Both the position numbers and the translations under genes were made by a program. Shown here in pieces: positions 19,092 through 27,623 of a stretch of DNA of 64,000 nucleotides. The DNA lies in assembly GCA_963791885.1 (NCBI GenBank), contig CAWBUL010000004.1, forward strand, positions 372,001-436,000, in the 5' to 3' direction. A model generated the notes under the pieces. The model had not been told where the DNA came from and did not search any database. It saw only the letters and a program-made list of their open reading frames with translations. The DNA comes from CAVSUZ01 sp963791885. GTDB taxonomy: Bacteria; Pseudomonadota; Alphaproteobacteria; Acetobacterales; Acetobacteraceae. Within the stretch, counting starts at the first letter, position 1; each line of letters starts with the position of its first letter.

Positions 19092-19184
19092 GCCGAGGTC
19101 AAACGGTTTCTTAACTCAAAAGTTATTGTGCCGATCACACGGTCTAGTGAAACTGCCGCCGCCGTTTAATTACTGGGGGAACGG

Positions 19185-19874
19185 ATGAACACCGCACAAT
19201 CTGCGATTGTCTTTGATAAACCTTGCGTGCCTATTCTCAAAACTGAGATTGCTGAGACGATTGAACAAAAAATCGGATGCTTTCGGCTACGCTACCGAGT
19301 TTACTCCCTTGAGCGCGGTTTTGAGCCAGGACTGAATGGACTTGAGACCGACGAACACGACTGCCACTCACGTCACCTCCTGCTGCGTCATCTGCCGACC
19401 AGCAAAGTGATCGGAACGGTCCGATTGGTGACGCTTCCGGTTTGGGATCTATCCGCCGCCCTTCCGATGGAGCAAGTGTGCCGTCCCTTTCGCCTTGCGC
19501 AATTACCGCGCCACCAGGTCGCCGAGGTCTCGCGCTTCGCGCTCTCGAAAACTCTGCGCTCCCTGCTCGGTGAGCACTCCAAGCAGGCCCGCCTGGAGCT
19601 GATCCGTGGAATCGTGCTGCTGAGCAATCGGATAGGCATCCGCTACTGGTATGCCCTGATGGAGCCGACACTCCTTCGCTTACTGCAACATTCGGCAATC
19701 CACTTCCATCAGGCCGGTGCCGTGGTCGATCACCACGGCGTTCGCCAGCCCTCGATGGTCGATCTCTCCGAAATGCTGGCACGGGTCCGGCACGAGAAAC
19801 CCAACACCTGGCGCTACCTGACCAACGACGGTCGATTCAACGACGATGAAGAGCAGGAGCGCAAAGCCGCCTGA
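19185..19874 (+). CDS. PEP-CTERM/exosortase system-associated acyltransferase (LuxI-fold)
   Basis: 229 residues behind GGGGGA. The sequence follows the family TIGR03694: RLRYRVYSLERGFEPGLNGL with ETDEHDCHSRHLL, then VIGTVRLVTLPVWDL, EVSRFALSK, and the most telling stretch, YWYALMEPTLLRLLQHSAIH plus VVDHHGVRQPSMVDL. These proteins share the GNAT-like fold of autoinducer synthases and are found in genomes with exosortase and PEP-CTERM sorting; the acyl product is not established. A PEP-CTERM protein gene lies 11 kb away at 31.2 kb, but no exosortase is in the window. An acyl-homoserine lactone synthase is less likely. Confidence 0.8.
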   Translation: MNTAQSAIVFDKPCVPILKTEIAETIEQKIGCFRLRYRVYSLERGFEPGLNGLETDEHDCHSRHLLLRHLPTSKVIGTVRLVTLPVWDLSAALPMEQVCRPFRLAQLPRHQVAEVSRFALSKTLRSLLGEHSKQARLELIRGIVLLSNRIGIRYWYALMEPTLLRLLQHSAIHFHQAGAVVDHHGVRQPSMVDLSEMLARVRHEKPNTWRYLTNDGRFNDDEEQERKAA

Positions 19875-19904
19875 TTCTCCGAAACTCAGAATTCGGTTCT
19901 GACC

Positions 19905-21452
19905 TTAAGACGTCACCGGCCGGCGGCGTAGCATCATGCGGGCCTGGCGCAGATCGTATGCGCCAGACACTACCAGACCAAGACCATAGGCGCCGAGGCC
20001 GGCGGCGATCAGGCCGGCGAGAGCCGCGAGGCGCAGGCCGATGCCAAGCCGATGTGCGAACAGAACCGATTCCAGCAGCCCCACCACAATCGCCATCGCG
20101 GCTGAGGCAGCGAGGATCCGAGCGATGCGCGACAGCAGCTCTGCGCTCATCCGAAGCTGGCCGCGACGAACCAGCACGACACCCAGGCCGACCATATTGA
20201 AGAAAGCCGCGATGCTGGTCGCCAACGCCGGCCCGGTGGACTGGAGCGGCCGCATGAAGGCGATGTTGAGCGCCAGGTTCAGCGCCACCGCGGCAACGCC
20301 GATCCGCACCGGCGTGGACATATCCCCCCGCGCAAAAAAGCCGGGCGCCAGCACCTTCACCAGCACGAAGGCCGGCAGACCAACGGCGTAGGCCGACAGG
20401 GCACGTGAGGACAGCAGCGCGTCACGCGCACTGAACGCGCCGTGCCCGAACAACACCGCGATAATCGGCCGCGCCGCAACGATCAGGCCCAACGCCGCCG
20501 GCAGTGTCAGAAACAGCGCGTATTCAATGGCCCGGTTCTGCGTCGCCAGAGCGGCCTGGCCTTCGCCCGCGCGCACCTGGCGCGACAGCAGCGGAAGCAT
20601 CGCCGTTCCCACCGCGGTGCCGATGACGCCCAGGGGAAGCTGCTGCACACGGTCGGCATAGTACAGCACCGACACCGTGCCCGCCGGCAACAAGCTGGCG
20701 ATGATCACGTCCACCGCGAGGTTCAGCTGCGTGACGCCCGCCCCGATCAGCCCTGGTCCCATCCGCCGCAGCAGCACCCGTATCTGTGGCGTCAGTCGCG
20801 GCCACGGCACCCGGAAGCCCATGCCCGCGCGATGCATCGCCACCATCAGCACCGCGAGCTGCGCCACGCCGGATGCCGTCACCCCCCATGCCAGCGCGTG
20901 CCCGATCGTCGGCACATAAGGCGCAAAACCCAGCATGAAGGCGATGGAGATAACGTTGAACAGCAAGTACGACGCCGACGCGGCAGTGAACCGGTCCAGC
21001 CCGTTGAGTACCCCCGAAACCAGCGCCGCCAGGCAGATCAGGATCAGATAAGGGAAGGTGATGCGCGACAGCGTCACCGCCAGCGCGAACTTCGCCGGCA
21101 CGGCGACGAAGCCCGGCGCCAGCACCATCATCATTTGCGGCATGAAGATCTCGCCCAGGATCGTCAGCAGCCCGAGCCAGAACGTCATGACCGAGAAAGT
21201 CTCGGCGGCGAACTGTCGGGCCGTCATCGGCCCCTCCGCCGCCAGCATCCCGGCGAACTCCGGCACAAAGGCAGCGTTGAACGCGCCTTCCCCGAACAGC
21301 CGGCGGAACAGATTCGGCAACCGCAGCGCCACGAAGAACGCGTCGGCCACCGGACCGGCGCCGAGCAGGGCAGCGATCAGGGAGTCGCGCAGGAAGCCGA
21401 GCATGCGGCTGGCCAAGGTCCAGCCACCGACGGTCAAGACGCCGCGAAGCAT
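19905..21452 (-). CDS. murJ: Lipid II flippase MurJ
   Basis: 515 residues with about 14 membrane segments. The start MLRGVLTVGGWTLASRMLGF and the motif VADAFFVALRLPNLFRRLFG are characteristic of MurJ/MviN, which moves lipid II across the inner membrane for peptidoglycan synthesis. Its ATG directly follows the stop of the amidase gene (TGA-ATG), so the two are translationally linked and both concern the cell wall. Confidence 0.96.
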   Translation of the reverse strand: MLRGVLTVGGWTLASRMLGFLRDSLIAALLGAGPVADAFFVALRLPNLFRRLFGEGAFNAAFVPEFAGMLAAEGPMTARQFAAETFSVMTFWLGLLTILGEIFMPQMMMVLAPGFVAVPAKFALAVTLSRITFPYLILICLAALVSGVLNGLDRFTAASASYLLFNVISIAFMLGFAPYVPTIGHALAWGVTASGVAQLAVLMVAMHRAGMGFRVPWPRLTPQIRVLLRRMGPGLIGAGVTQLNLAVDVIIASLLPAGTVSVLYYADRVQQLPLGVIGTAVGTAMLPLLSRQVRAGEGQAALATQNRAIEYALFLTLPAALGLIVAARPIIAVLFGHGAFSARDALLSSRALSAYAVGLPAFVLVKVLAPGFFARGDMSTPVRIGVAAVALNLALNIAFMRPLQSTGPALATSIAAFFNMVGLGVVLVRRGQLRMSAELLSRIARILAASAAMAIVVGLLESVLFAHRLGIGLRLAALAGLIAAGLGAYGLGLVVSGAYDLRQARMMLRRRPVTS

Positions 21453-22184
21453 TCAGTCCTCTGCGGTGACGAGTTGCACGACCGCGCCGAGTCGCGCCAC
21501 GGTCCCGGCATCAGCCTGCCCGTTCACCGCCTCCGGCCGCCAGTGCCGTTGGAACGCGCGCAGCACCGTCGCCAGGGCCGGATCGAGCGCGCCTTCCGGC
21601 GCCACGTCATAGCCGATCTCCGCCAGCCCCGCCCGCACGCCCCGTAAGGCACCGGGATCACGTAGCGGCGTGCCTGTACCCAAGTCGGGCACGTCGCGCG
21701 GAAACAAACCCACGCCGTTCCGAGCCATTTGCTCCCAGTCGAAGCGCTCGCCCGGATCCTCCTTGCGGTCCGGAGCGACATCGCTGTGCGCGATCACATT
21801 GCGTGCCGGGATCGGATGCCGCGATAGGATCGACAGACACAGGTCGCACACCGCGGCCAGCTGCATGACGGGAAAGTCGCGATACCCCCACTCATGCCCC
21901 GGATTGACGATCTCGATTCCGATCGACCGATCGTTCAGCCCGCGATGGCCGCGCCAGAACGAGGCGCCCGCATGCCACGCCCGCCGCTCTTCCGGCACCA
22001 GGCGCACCACGTACCCGTCCTCGTCCACCACATAATGAGAGGACACATGCGTAGCCGGATCGCGCAGTCGATCGATCGCCTCGTGCGCCGTCTTCGTGCC
22101 GGTGTAGTGCAGAATGATCGTATCGATCGGACGCCCGTCCGGACGCTCGTCATGATTCGGACTGGGCAGGTCGCGAATAGCCAA
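21453..22184 (-). CDS. N-acetylmuramoyl-L-alanine amidase (AmpD-like)
   Basis: Taken from the TTG at 22184 (reading LAIRDLPSPNHDERP), 5 nt after the stop of the upstream gene; a longer frame to 22262 would overlap that gene by 74 bp. The Amidase_2 zinc site is visible: His in TIILHYTGT, HWHAG-like RRAWHAGASFWRG, and His/Asp in VIAHSDVAPDRKEDPGERFD. The C-terminal 70 residues resemble a peptidoglycan-binding domain (ALDPALATVLRAFQRHWRP). It cleaves the amide between muramic acid and the stem peptide during wall recycling. No signal peptide is seen, which agrees with a cytosolic AmpD. Confidence 0.88.
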   Translation of the reverse strand: MAIRDLPSPNHDERPDGRPIDTIILHYTGTKTAHEAIDRLRDPATHVSSHYVVDEDGYVVRLVPEERRAWHAGASFWRGHRGLNDRSIGIEIVNPGHEWGYRDFPVMQLAAVCDLCLSILSRHPIPARNVIAHSDVAPDRKEDPGERFDWEQMARNGVGLFPRDVPDLGTGTPLRDPGALRGVRAGLAEIGYDVAPEGALDPALATVLRAFQRHWRPEAVNGQADAGTVARLGAVVQLVTAED

Positions 22185-22188
22185 CCGA

Positions 22189-22968
22189 TCAGATCCCGCG
22201 CTCTCGCTTGATACGGTCCCATGCCGCGTTGATTCGCGCGACCTTTTCCTGCGCCTTTGCAATAAACTCCGGCGCTACGCCGCGCGCCGCCAGGCTGTCC
22301 GGATGATGCTCACGCATCAGCTGCTTCCACGCCGCACGCAGCTCCTCATTCCCCACGCTGCGCGACACCCCGAGCACGCTATACGCATCCGGCTCGTCGC
22401 TCATCCGCCGGCGCGGCATCGCCCCCCGCGCCCGGTCCCATGCAACCTGATCCAGTCCGAACGCGCGATGCACGGCCGACAGAAACTGGTGCTCGGCATT
22501 GTTCACCGGCCCATCCGCCTGCGCCACTTGGAACAGCATGCTCAGCACGTCTTCCAGCATCGGCCGGTTGTCCTGGAACGCATTCCCCAGCTGCTCAGCG
22601 TACGTAACGAAACCTTCGGGCAAATCCCGCGCCATATCGAACAGCCGTCCGACCTCGCGCACCGACTGAGCCGGGATCCGGAATTGCCGGCGAAACGCGG
22701 CGATCTCCTCCCGCTTCACCGGCCCGTCGCACTTCGCAAGCTTGGCCGACAGCACCACAACCGAGATGGCGAACAGCTGGTCCTTCCGCCCCAGCAGCGC
22801 CGCCACGCGAGCCGGGCTCAGCAGCGGGTCCGCCCCGAAGGGAAGCCGCAGGTTTGCAACGTTGCCACTATCGGCCGCATGGCCCAGCGCAGCACCGAAG
22901 ACCGCGCCCATGGGTCCCCCCATGGCGAAGCCCGCCATGCCGCCGATGATCTTTCCCCAATAGCTCAT
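22189..22968 (-). CDS. DjlA-like co-chaperone (TerB domain plus J domain)
   Basis: 259 residues from the ATG at 22968 (MSYWGKIIGGMAGFAMGGPM), beginning with a glycine-rich membrane-associating helix. A TerB-like helical domain follows (KCDGPVKREEIAAFRRQF, VAQADGPVNNAEHQFL). The C-terminal J domain reads DAYSVLGVSRSVGNEELRAA and ends with the HPD signature in MREHHPDSLAARG. It should recruit DnaK to membrane or envelope clients. It is upstream of and probably co-transcribed with the amidase and murJ. Confidence 0.88.
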   Translation of the reverse strand: MSYWGKIIGGMAGFAMGGPMGAVFGAALGHAADSGNVANLRLPFGADPLLSPARVAALLGRKDQLFAISVVVLSAKLAKCDGPVKREEIAAFRRQFRIPAQSVREVGRLFDMARDLPEGFVTYAEQLGNAFQDNRPMLEDVLSMLFQVAQADGPVNNAEHQFLSAVHRAFGLDQVAWDRARGAMPRRRMSDEPDAYSVLGVSRSVGNEELRAAWKQLMREHHPDSLAARGVAPEFIAKAQEKVARINAAWDRIKRERGI

Positions 22969-23093
22969 CACGTCCGGCTTATCATGCGCGAACGGGTCCC
23001 GGCAAAGCGCGCGCTGTACCTTCGTGGACAATCGTACCCGGCCAGCATAGCGTTCGTTCCAATAAGGCGAATGATCGCCCCGGGGGATCATCA

Positions 23094-24017
23094 ATGACCG
23101 TCACCATCCAACGACGTACACTTCTCGCCGGCCTGCTCGCCGCCGTTGCGCCCGCCACGATCAGGGCGGCGCGAGCCGACGCCCCCAAGTTCAAAACCGT
23201 CACACCCGGCACGATGACCGTCGCCATCGACGGCGACATGCCGATGGCCAGCGTCAAGGACGGCAAGCTGATCGGCACCGACGGCGATATGATCACCGCC
23301 ATCGCGCAGAAGATGGGCCTGACCACCACGCCGGCGCTGATGGAGTGGTCCGCGACCATCGAAAGCATCCGCAGCGGCCGAGCCGACGTGATGCTTGGCA
23401 ACATGGGATGGACGCCGGTACGCGCCAAAGTCATGCTGGTCACCGACGCCATCTATTACGCCGGCACCTTCGCAACCATGAAGAAGGACGTGCCGCTCGA
23501 CAAAGTCACCATCGCCGACATGAAGGGCCGCAGCATCGGCACCGTGACCGGCTTCACCATCGTGCCCGAGATGAAGAAGGTCCCGGGCACCACCGACGTG
23601 AAGCTCTACGACACGTCCGACGCCTGCATCCGCGATGTCGTCGCCGGACGGCTGGATTTCGCCATCCTGGACGCCCCGACCGTGGACTACATGATCCTGC
23701 AAAACCCCGGCTGGGGCCTCAAGCAGGAGCCCGTTGTGCACGACGACGCCTTCCCACAGCTCACCAGCAAGCAGCACACCGTCATGGGCATGAATCAGGA
23801 CAACCCGGACCTGTTCGATGCGGTCAATGACGGCATTCACTGGCTGTGGAAAACGAAACTGAACGCCCAGATCATGACGAAGTACGGCGTCGGCAATCCC
23901 GACTATCTGGTGCCGCCATCCCCCAATCCCCGCATCGGCGTGGACCGTGACGCCCAGGGCAATCTGATCGGCCCAGGCGCCCACCAAATGAAGGACTTCT
24001 CCTCCCTCTTCGCGTGA
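23094..24017 (+). CDS. Polar amino acid ABC transporter, substrate-binding protein
   Basis: 307 residues. The N-terminus MTVTIQRRTLLAGLLAAVAP has a twin-arginine-like signal (QRRTLL) and an Ala-rich cleavage region. The mature part has the SBP_bac_3 fold: VAIDGDMPMASVKDGKLIGT, DGDMITAIAQKMGL, RADVMLGNMGWTP, GRLDFAILDAPTVDYM. It starts a tightly overlapping operon (GTGA and ATGA junctions) of ATPase and two permeases ending in an FAD oxidase, so the ligand is probably an amino acid or amine that the oxidase consumes. Confidence 0.9.
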   Translation: MTVTIQRRTLLAGLLAAVAPATIRAARADAPKFKTVTPGTMTVAIDGDMPMASVKDGKLIGTDGDMITAIAQKMGLTTTPALMEWSATIESIRSGRADVMLGNMGWTPVRAKVMLVTDAIYYAGTFATMKKDVPLDKVTIADMKGRSIGTVTGFTIVPEMKKVPGTTDVKLYDTSDACIRDVVAGRLDFAILDAPTVDYMILQNPGWGLKQEPVVHDDAFPQLTSKQHTVMGMNQDNPDLFDAVNDGIHWLWKTKLNAQIMTKYGVGNPDYLVPPSPNPRIGVDRDAQGNLIGPGAHQMKDFSSLFA

Positions 24018-24826
24018 TCGATACGGCACAACCGCTTGTGCGGATCACCGATCTGCACAAGCGGTTCGGCTCGCTCGAAGTCCTGAAAGGCATCGACCTC
24101 GACATCGCCGCCGGCGAGAAAGTCTCGATCATCGGCCCCTCCGGCTCCGGCAAAACCACGCTGCTCCGATGCATCAACTGGCTGGAGCGTCCGGACTCCG
24201 GCCACATCCTGATCGACGGCCAGCCCATCGGCGAGCGCCTTAACGGGCAGCGCCGCATCGACATGCGCGACCGCGAACTCGCCCGCATGCGCGCCCGCAT
24301 CGGCATGGTGTTCCAGCGCTTCAACCTCTTCCCGCATCTCACCGCGCTCGAGAACGTCGCCGTCGGCCCCATCAAAGTCCTCGGCCATCCGCCCGCCGAC
24401 GCACGCGCCGAAGCCGCCGCCCTGCTCGAGAAAGTCGGCCTCGGCCACAAGAAAGCATCCTACCCCGAAATGCTCTCCGGCGGTCAGCAGCAGCGCGTCG
24501 CCATCGCCCGCGCCCTCGGCATGCACCCCGCGCTCATGCTCTTCGACGAACCCACCTCATCGCTCGATCCCGAACTCGTCGGCGAGGTCCTCTCCGTCAT
24601 GCGCCAACTCGCGCGCGAGGGCATGACGATGATCATCGTCAGCCACGAAATGCAGTTCGCCGAGGACGTCTCCGATCGCGTCGTGTTCATGGATCACGGT
24701 TGCATCCTCGAACAAGGCCCGCCCCACGCGATCTTCCGCACGCCATCCCACGCCCGCACGCAAGAATTCCTCCGCGCCGTCATCGGCCGCCAGGCCTTCC
24801 AGCCCGCAAACGAAAGCGCGGCATGA
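24014..24826 (+). CDS. Polar amino acid ABC transporter, ATP-binding protein
   Basis: 270 residues with a GTG start overlapping the preceding stop. Walker A is GPSGSGKTTLLR, the signature is LSGGQQQRVAIARALG, Walker B is LMLFDEPTSSLDPEL, and the switch His follows in IIVSHEMQFAEDV. It is closest to GlnQ/HisP-type ATPases, which energise uptake with the two permeases encoded next. Confidence 0.94.
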   Translation: MIDTAQPLVRITDLHKRFGSLEVLKGIDLDIAAGEKVSIIGPSGSGKTTLLRCINWLERPDSGHILIDGQPIGERLNGQRRIDMRDRELARMRARIGMVFQRFNLFPHLTALENVAVGPIKVLGHPPADARAEAAALLEKVGLGHKKASYPEMLSGGQQQRVAIARALGMHPALMLFDEPTSSLDPELVGEVLSVMRQLAREGMTMIIVSHEMQFAEDVSDRVVFMDHGCILEQGPPHAIFRTPSHARTQEFLRAVIGRQAFQPANESAA

Positions 24827-25500
24827 CCGGAGGATCATGGGCCCGCGCCGCCGCGCAATTCCCTTACCTGCTCCAGGTCCTGCTGCTCGGCGTCGAAATG
24901 ACGATCATCGTCACGCTCGGCGGCTTCATCCTGTCCTTTATCTTCGGACTGCTCGGCGCCGTCCTGCGCACCTCCCGTTTCCGCCTGCTCCGCTTCGTCG
25001 GCACGCTCTATGTTGATGTCTTCCGCGCCGTCCCCGTTCTCACCCAACTCTTCATCATCTATTTCGGCCTCGCCGAACTCGGCGTGAAACTCTCGCCGAT
25101 CCCCGCGGCCATCACCGGCTTCGGCATCAACGGCGGCGCCTACCTGACGGAAGTCTTCCGCGCCGGCATCGAGGCCGTGCATCGCGGCCAGGCCGAGGCC
25201 GCCTACTCCATCGGCATGACGCGCCTTCAGGCGCTCCGCATCATCATCATGCCGCAAGCCCTGCGCGTCATCCTCCCACCCCTCGGCAACTTCGCCATCG
25301 GCCTGCTCAAGGACACCTCCATCGCCTCCTCCGTCGCCGCGCCCGAACTCACCTTCCGCGCCCGCATGCTCGTCGACCAGACCTATCTCAGCACGCAGAT
25401 CTACCTCATGGTCGCGGTGCTCTACCTCATGATGAGTCTGCCGCTCTCCCATCTCGTGAACCGGCTCGAACGCCGCCGTGCGCGGGAACGCCCCGCATGA
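24823..25500 (+). CDS. Amino acid ABC transporter permease 1
   Basis: 225 residues from the ATG at 24823, overlapping the ATPase stop by 4 bp. It has membrane segments of the HisM/GlnP type and the EAA loop GQAEAAYSIGMTRLQALRII that docks the ATPase. FRAVPVLTQLFIIYFG is typical. It pairs with the next gene to form the heterodimeric pore. Confidence 0.92.
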   Translation: MTGGSWARAAAQFPYLLQVLLLGVEMTIIVTLGGFILSFIFGLLGAVLRTSRFRLLRFVGTLYVDVFRAVPVLTQLFIIYFGLAELGVKLSPIPAAITGFGINGGAYLTEVFRAGIEAVHRGQAEAAYSIGMTRLQALRIIIMPQALRVILPPLGNFAIGLLKDTSIASSVAAPELTFRARMLVDQTYLSTQIYLMVAVLYLMMSLPLSHLVNRLERRRARERPA

Positions 25501-26153
25501 GCTGGAGCGACCTCCGCGACTGGATGCCGCAGCTTCTTCTCGCCGCCGTCGGCACGCTGCGCATCACCCTGTTCGCCTATCTGATCGCCCTCACCGGCGG
25601 CCTGATCCTGGCCCTCGCACGCAACGCAAAACGCAAGTCCATCTCCGCGCCCGCGCGCCTCTACATCGACCTCGTGCGTGGCACACCCGCGCTCACCCAG
25701 CTCTTCCTTCTCTACTACGGCCTCACCTCTGCCGGCGTGGTCCTGTCCGCCTTCACCGCGGCGGTTGTCGGTCTCGGATGCAACTATGCCGCCTACATGG
25801 CCGAGGTGTACCGCGCCGGCATCGCCGCCATCCATCACGGCCAGCGCGAGGCCGCACTCTCCATCGGCATGACCAGCGCCCAGGCCATGCGCATCATCAT
25901 CCTGCCGCAAGCCATCCGCGTGATCGTGCCCCCGATGGCGAACTACGCCGTGTCGCTCCTGAAAGACACGTCCGTCGCCTCCCTGATCTCGGCGCCGGAA
26001 CTCATGCTCCGCGCCCGTGACCTCAGCAGCGAATACTTCACCCCCATGCCGCTCTACCTGCTCGTCGGCGGGATGTATCTCGTCATGGCGTACCCGCTGG
26101 GCAAAGGCGCGCGTTATCTCGAACTAAGACTCGGACGAGGAAGATTGGCATGA
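25497..26153 (+). CDS. Amino acid ABC transporter permease 2
   Basis: 218 residues, with its ATG overlapping the stop of permease 1. The EAA loop reads GQREAALSIGMTSAQAMRII, preceded by VRGTPALTQLFLLYYG. The last residues, ELRLGRGRLA, are encoded by DNA that is repeated 107 bp downstream, where the same ten codons minus one end a short coupled frame. Confidence 0.92.
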   Translation: MSWSDLRDWMPQLLLAAVGTLRITLFAYLIALTGGLILALARNAKRKSISAPARLYIDLVRGTPALTQLFLLYYGLTSAGVVLSAFTAAVVGLGCNYAAYMAEVYRAGIAAIHHGQREAALSIGMTSAQAMRIIILPQAIRVIVPPMANYAVSLLKDTSVASLISAPELMLRARDLSSEYFTPMPLYLLVGGMYLVMAYPLGKGARYLELRLGRGRLA

Positions 26154-26164
26154 TCAACTCCATC
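26122..26164 (+). repeat. Direct repeat, copy 1 (permease end and start-codon junction)
   Basis: 43 bp matching 26229-26271 at 41 positions, offset by 107 bp. It covers the permease C-terminal codons, the ATGA junction and the first codons after it. Confidence 0.9.
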
Positions 26165-26260
26165 TGGAGCGAGATCGCGCGAGGCCGAAGGTCGGAGCGC
26201 GTGAATCTCGCTCCAAAAAAAGCATGTAAACTAAGACTCGGACGAGGAAGATTGGCATGA
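26150..26260 (+). CDS. Candidate 36-codon coupling frame across the duplicated junction
   Basis: The ATG at 26150 overlaps the permease stop (ATGA). The frame reads through the palindromic repeat (MINSIWSEIARGRRSER, then VNLAPKKACKLRLGRGRLA) and ends in a TGA that overlaps the oxidase ATG at 26257. It therefore carries the ribosome from permease to oxidase despite the 107-bp insertion. No function of the peptide itself is suggested; it may only preserve coupling or be accidental. Confidence 0.4.
   Translation: MINSIWSEIARGRRSERVNLAPKKACKLRLGRGRLA
26165..26215. repeat. Dispersed palindromic repeat, family A, copy 1
   Basis: A 51-bp hairpin with outer arms TGGAGCGAGAT and ATCTCGCTCCA, inner arms CGCGC and GCGCG, and an inner CCGA/TCGG stem. 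The same element with the same asymmetry (TGA bulge) occurs at 59946-59995. It is REP-like: short, palindromic and placed between genes. Confidence 0.75.
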
Positions 26261-26271
26261 TTGACTCCATC
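26229..26271 (+). repeat. Direct repeat, copy 2 (oxidase start)
   Basis: Second copy of the 43-bp repeat. It provides the ribosome site region (GACGAGGAAG) and ATG of the oxidase gene at 26257. Confidence 0.9.
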
Positions 26272-27489
26272 GAATGCGTGGTCATCGGCTCCGGCTCGCT
26301 CGGCGCAAGCACTGCCTGGCACTTGGCGAGTGCCGGTCGCAGCGTCGCGCTGATCGATCAACACGCGCTCGGCTCGCAAACCTCCCCGCGCGCCGCCGGG
26401 CTGAGTTCCCAGGCCCGCGGCACCGACCTGATGACCGCGCTCGCCAAACGCGCCGTGCGCAAGATCGAAAGCTTTGCCGAAGACACGGGAGAACCTCTGG
26501 TCTTCTACCAACCCGGCGCACTCAAAATCGCCCGCCGTACCGAACACGTCGCGCAGCTCGCGATGGAGCGTGAACGCGGCCGCCGCTACGAAACAGGACT
26601 GGTGGAACTTTCACCGTCCGAAGCGCGCGACCTCAATCCCTTCCTCGAAACCACCGGCATTCTCGGCGTGAATTACTGCCCGAGCGATATTTACCTCGAG
26701 CCGTCGCAGATCCCGAACGGCTACGCGCGCGCCGCCGAACGATTGGGCGCCGTCATGCTGCCCCACACCCGCGTCACCGGCGTGCGAACAACCGGCGATA
26801 CCGTCACCGGCGTGCACACCGAACATGGCGACATAACCTGCGATGTCGTGGTCGATGCGGCCGGCGCCTGGCTGCGCGCCGTGGCCGCGCTGACCGGCGC
26901 GCGCGTGCCCGTCGTGCCGACCCGCCATCAGTTGATGATCACCCAGCCGATTCCCGGCGTGCAGCCCAACCAGCCGATCACGCGCGTCATCGACACCAAC
27001 GTCTATGTTCGTCCCGATGAGGGCGGCCTCATGCTCGGCGGCTACGAACCGCACCCCGTGCAATACGACGCCGCCGCCCTGCCCGCCGGCTTCGACATCG
27101 CCAATCTGGAACTCGATTTCTCCGTGCTGCGCCGTCTGGCCGACAGCGTCAAAGAGCAGCTTCCGATCTTCCAGCGCGTCCCGCACGAGATCGGTGTGCG
27201 CGTGCATCGCGGCGGTCTGCCCACCATGACCGCCGACGGCGAGCATACGGTCGGTCCCGCGCCGGGCGTGCGCGGCCTCTATGTCATTGGCGGATGCTGC
27301 GTCGGCGGCTTGTCCACGTCACCCGCCTTCGGCGAGGTGCTGGCGCAATGGATCATCGAGGGCAAACCGCCGATGGATCTTTCGTCCTTGGCCCCAGGCC
27401 GCGAACACGGAATGGACGAGGAGACACTGCGCGAGGCCTGCCGGCGCCAATACGCCCACCACTACTGGGAGGAGGTACCCACGGCATAG
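26257..27489 (+). CDS. FAD-dependent amine/amino acid oxidoreductase (DAO family)
   Basis: 410 residues. The N-terminal dinucleotide-binding motif is VVIGSGSLGASTAWHLA, followed by VALIDQ. Mid-protein segments CDVVVDAAGAWLRAVAALTG and RHQLMITQPI, and the end VRGLYVIGGCCVGGLSTSPA with FGEVLAQWIIEG, fit the DAO family (sarcosine oxidase, dimethylglycine dehydrogenase and D-amino acid dehydrogenase relatives). It probably oxidises the secondary amine or amino acid imported by the transporter encoded upstream. The exact substrate is unknown. Confidence 0.87.
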   Translation: MIDSIECVVIGSGSLGASTAWHLASAGRSVALIDQHALGSQTSPRAAGLSSQARGTDLMTALAKRAVRKIESFAEDTGEPLVFYQPGALKIARRTEHVAQLAMERERGRRYETGLVELSPSEARDLNPFLETTGILGVNYCPSDIYLEPSQIPNGYARAAERLGAVMLPHTRVTGVRTTGDTVTGVHTEHGDITCDVVVDAAGAWLRAVAALTGARVPVVPTRHQLMITQPIPGVQPNQPITRVIDTNVYVRPDEGGLMLGGYEPHPVQYDAAALPAGFDIANLELDFSVLRRLADSVKEQLPIFQRVPHEIGVRVHRGGLPTMTADGEHTVGPAPGVRGLYVIGGCCVGGLSTSPAFGEVLAQWIIEGKPPMDLSSLAPGREHGMDEETLREACRRQYAHHYWEEVPTA

Positions 27490-27623
27490 AGGCCCAGTTG
27501 TGGAGAACCTGGAAAGCTCGCGTTCCTCAAAAGAAAGGGGGGCCTCGGGCAAGCCTCCCAGCAGGGAGTTTAGCCGCAGCGTGTTGCCGGTGATCATCGC
27601 CGCTCTGATCCAGACCGCGAAGC

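Larger units (their letters stand above)
18840..19184. other. Divergent intergenic region between rpsM and the acyltransferase gene
   Basis: 345 bp without a gene. It holds the rpsM promoter candidate, two CCCGGG-containing segments that could pair in the rpsM leader, and a 15-bp palindrome at 19077-19091. The part next to the acyltransferase gene is AT-richer than the surroundings. Confidence 0.5.

Noticed and set aside
19185..19874. Acyl-homoserine lactone synthase (LuxI)
   Set aside because: The fold is related, but the MEPxLLRLL and HHGxRQP segments fit the exosortase-associated acyltransferase family better, and no LuxR gene is near.
20442..21647. Open frame of 401 codons on the plus strand opposite murJ
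   Set aside because: Complement of a membrane protein gene, giving a highly charged sequence without any family motif.
26122..26271. Insertion sequence or CRISPR-like array
   Set aside because: There are only two repeat copies, no transposase and no regular spacers. A palindromic repeat with a local duplication explains it.
27319..27597. Minus-strand frame of 92 codons over the end of the oxidase gene
   Set aside because: Mostly antisense to the oxidase gene. Its short non-overlapping start resembles no known protein.
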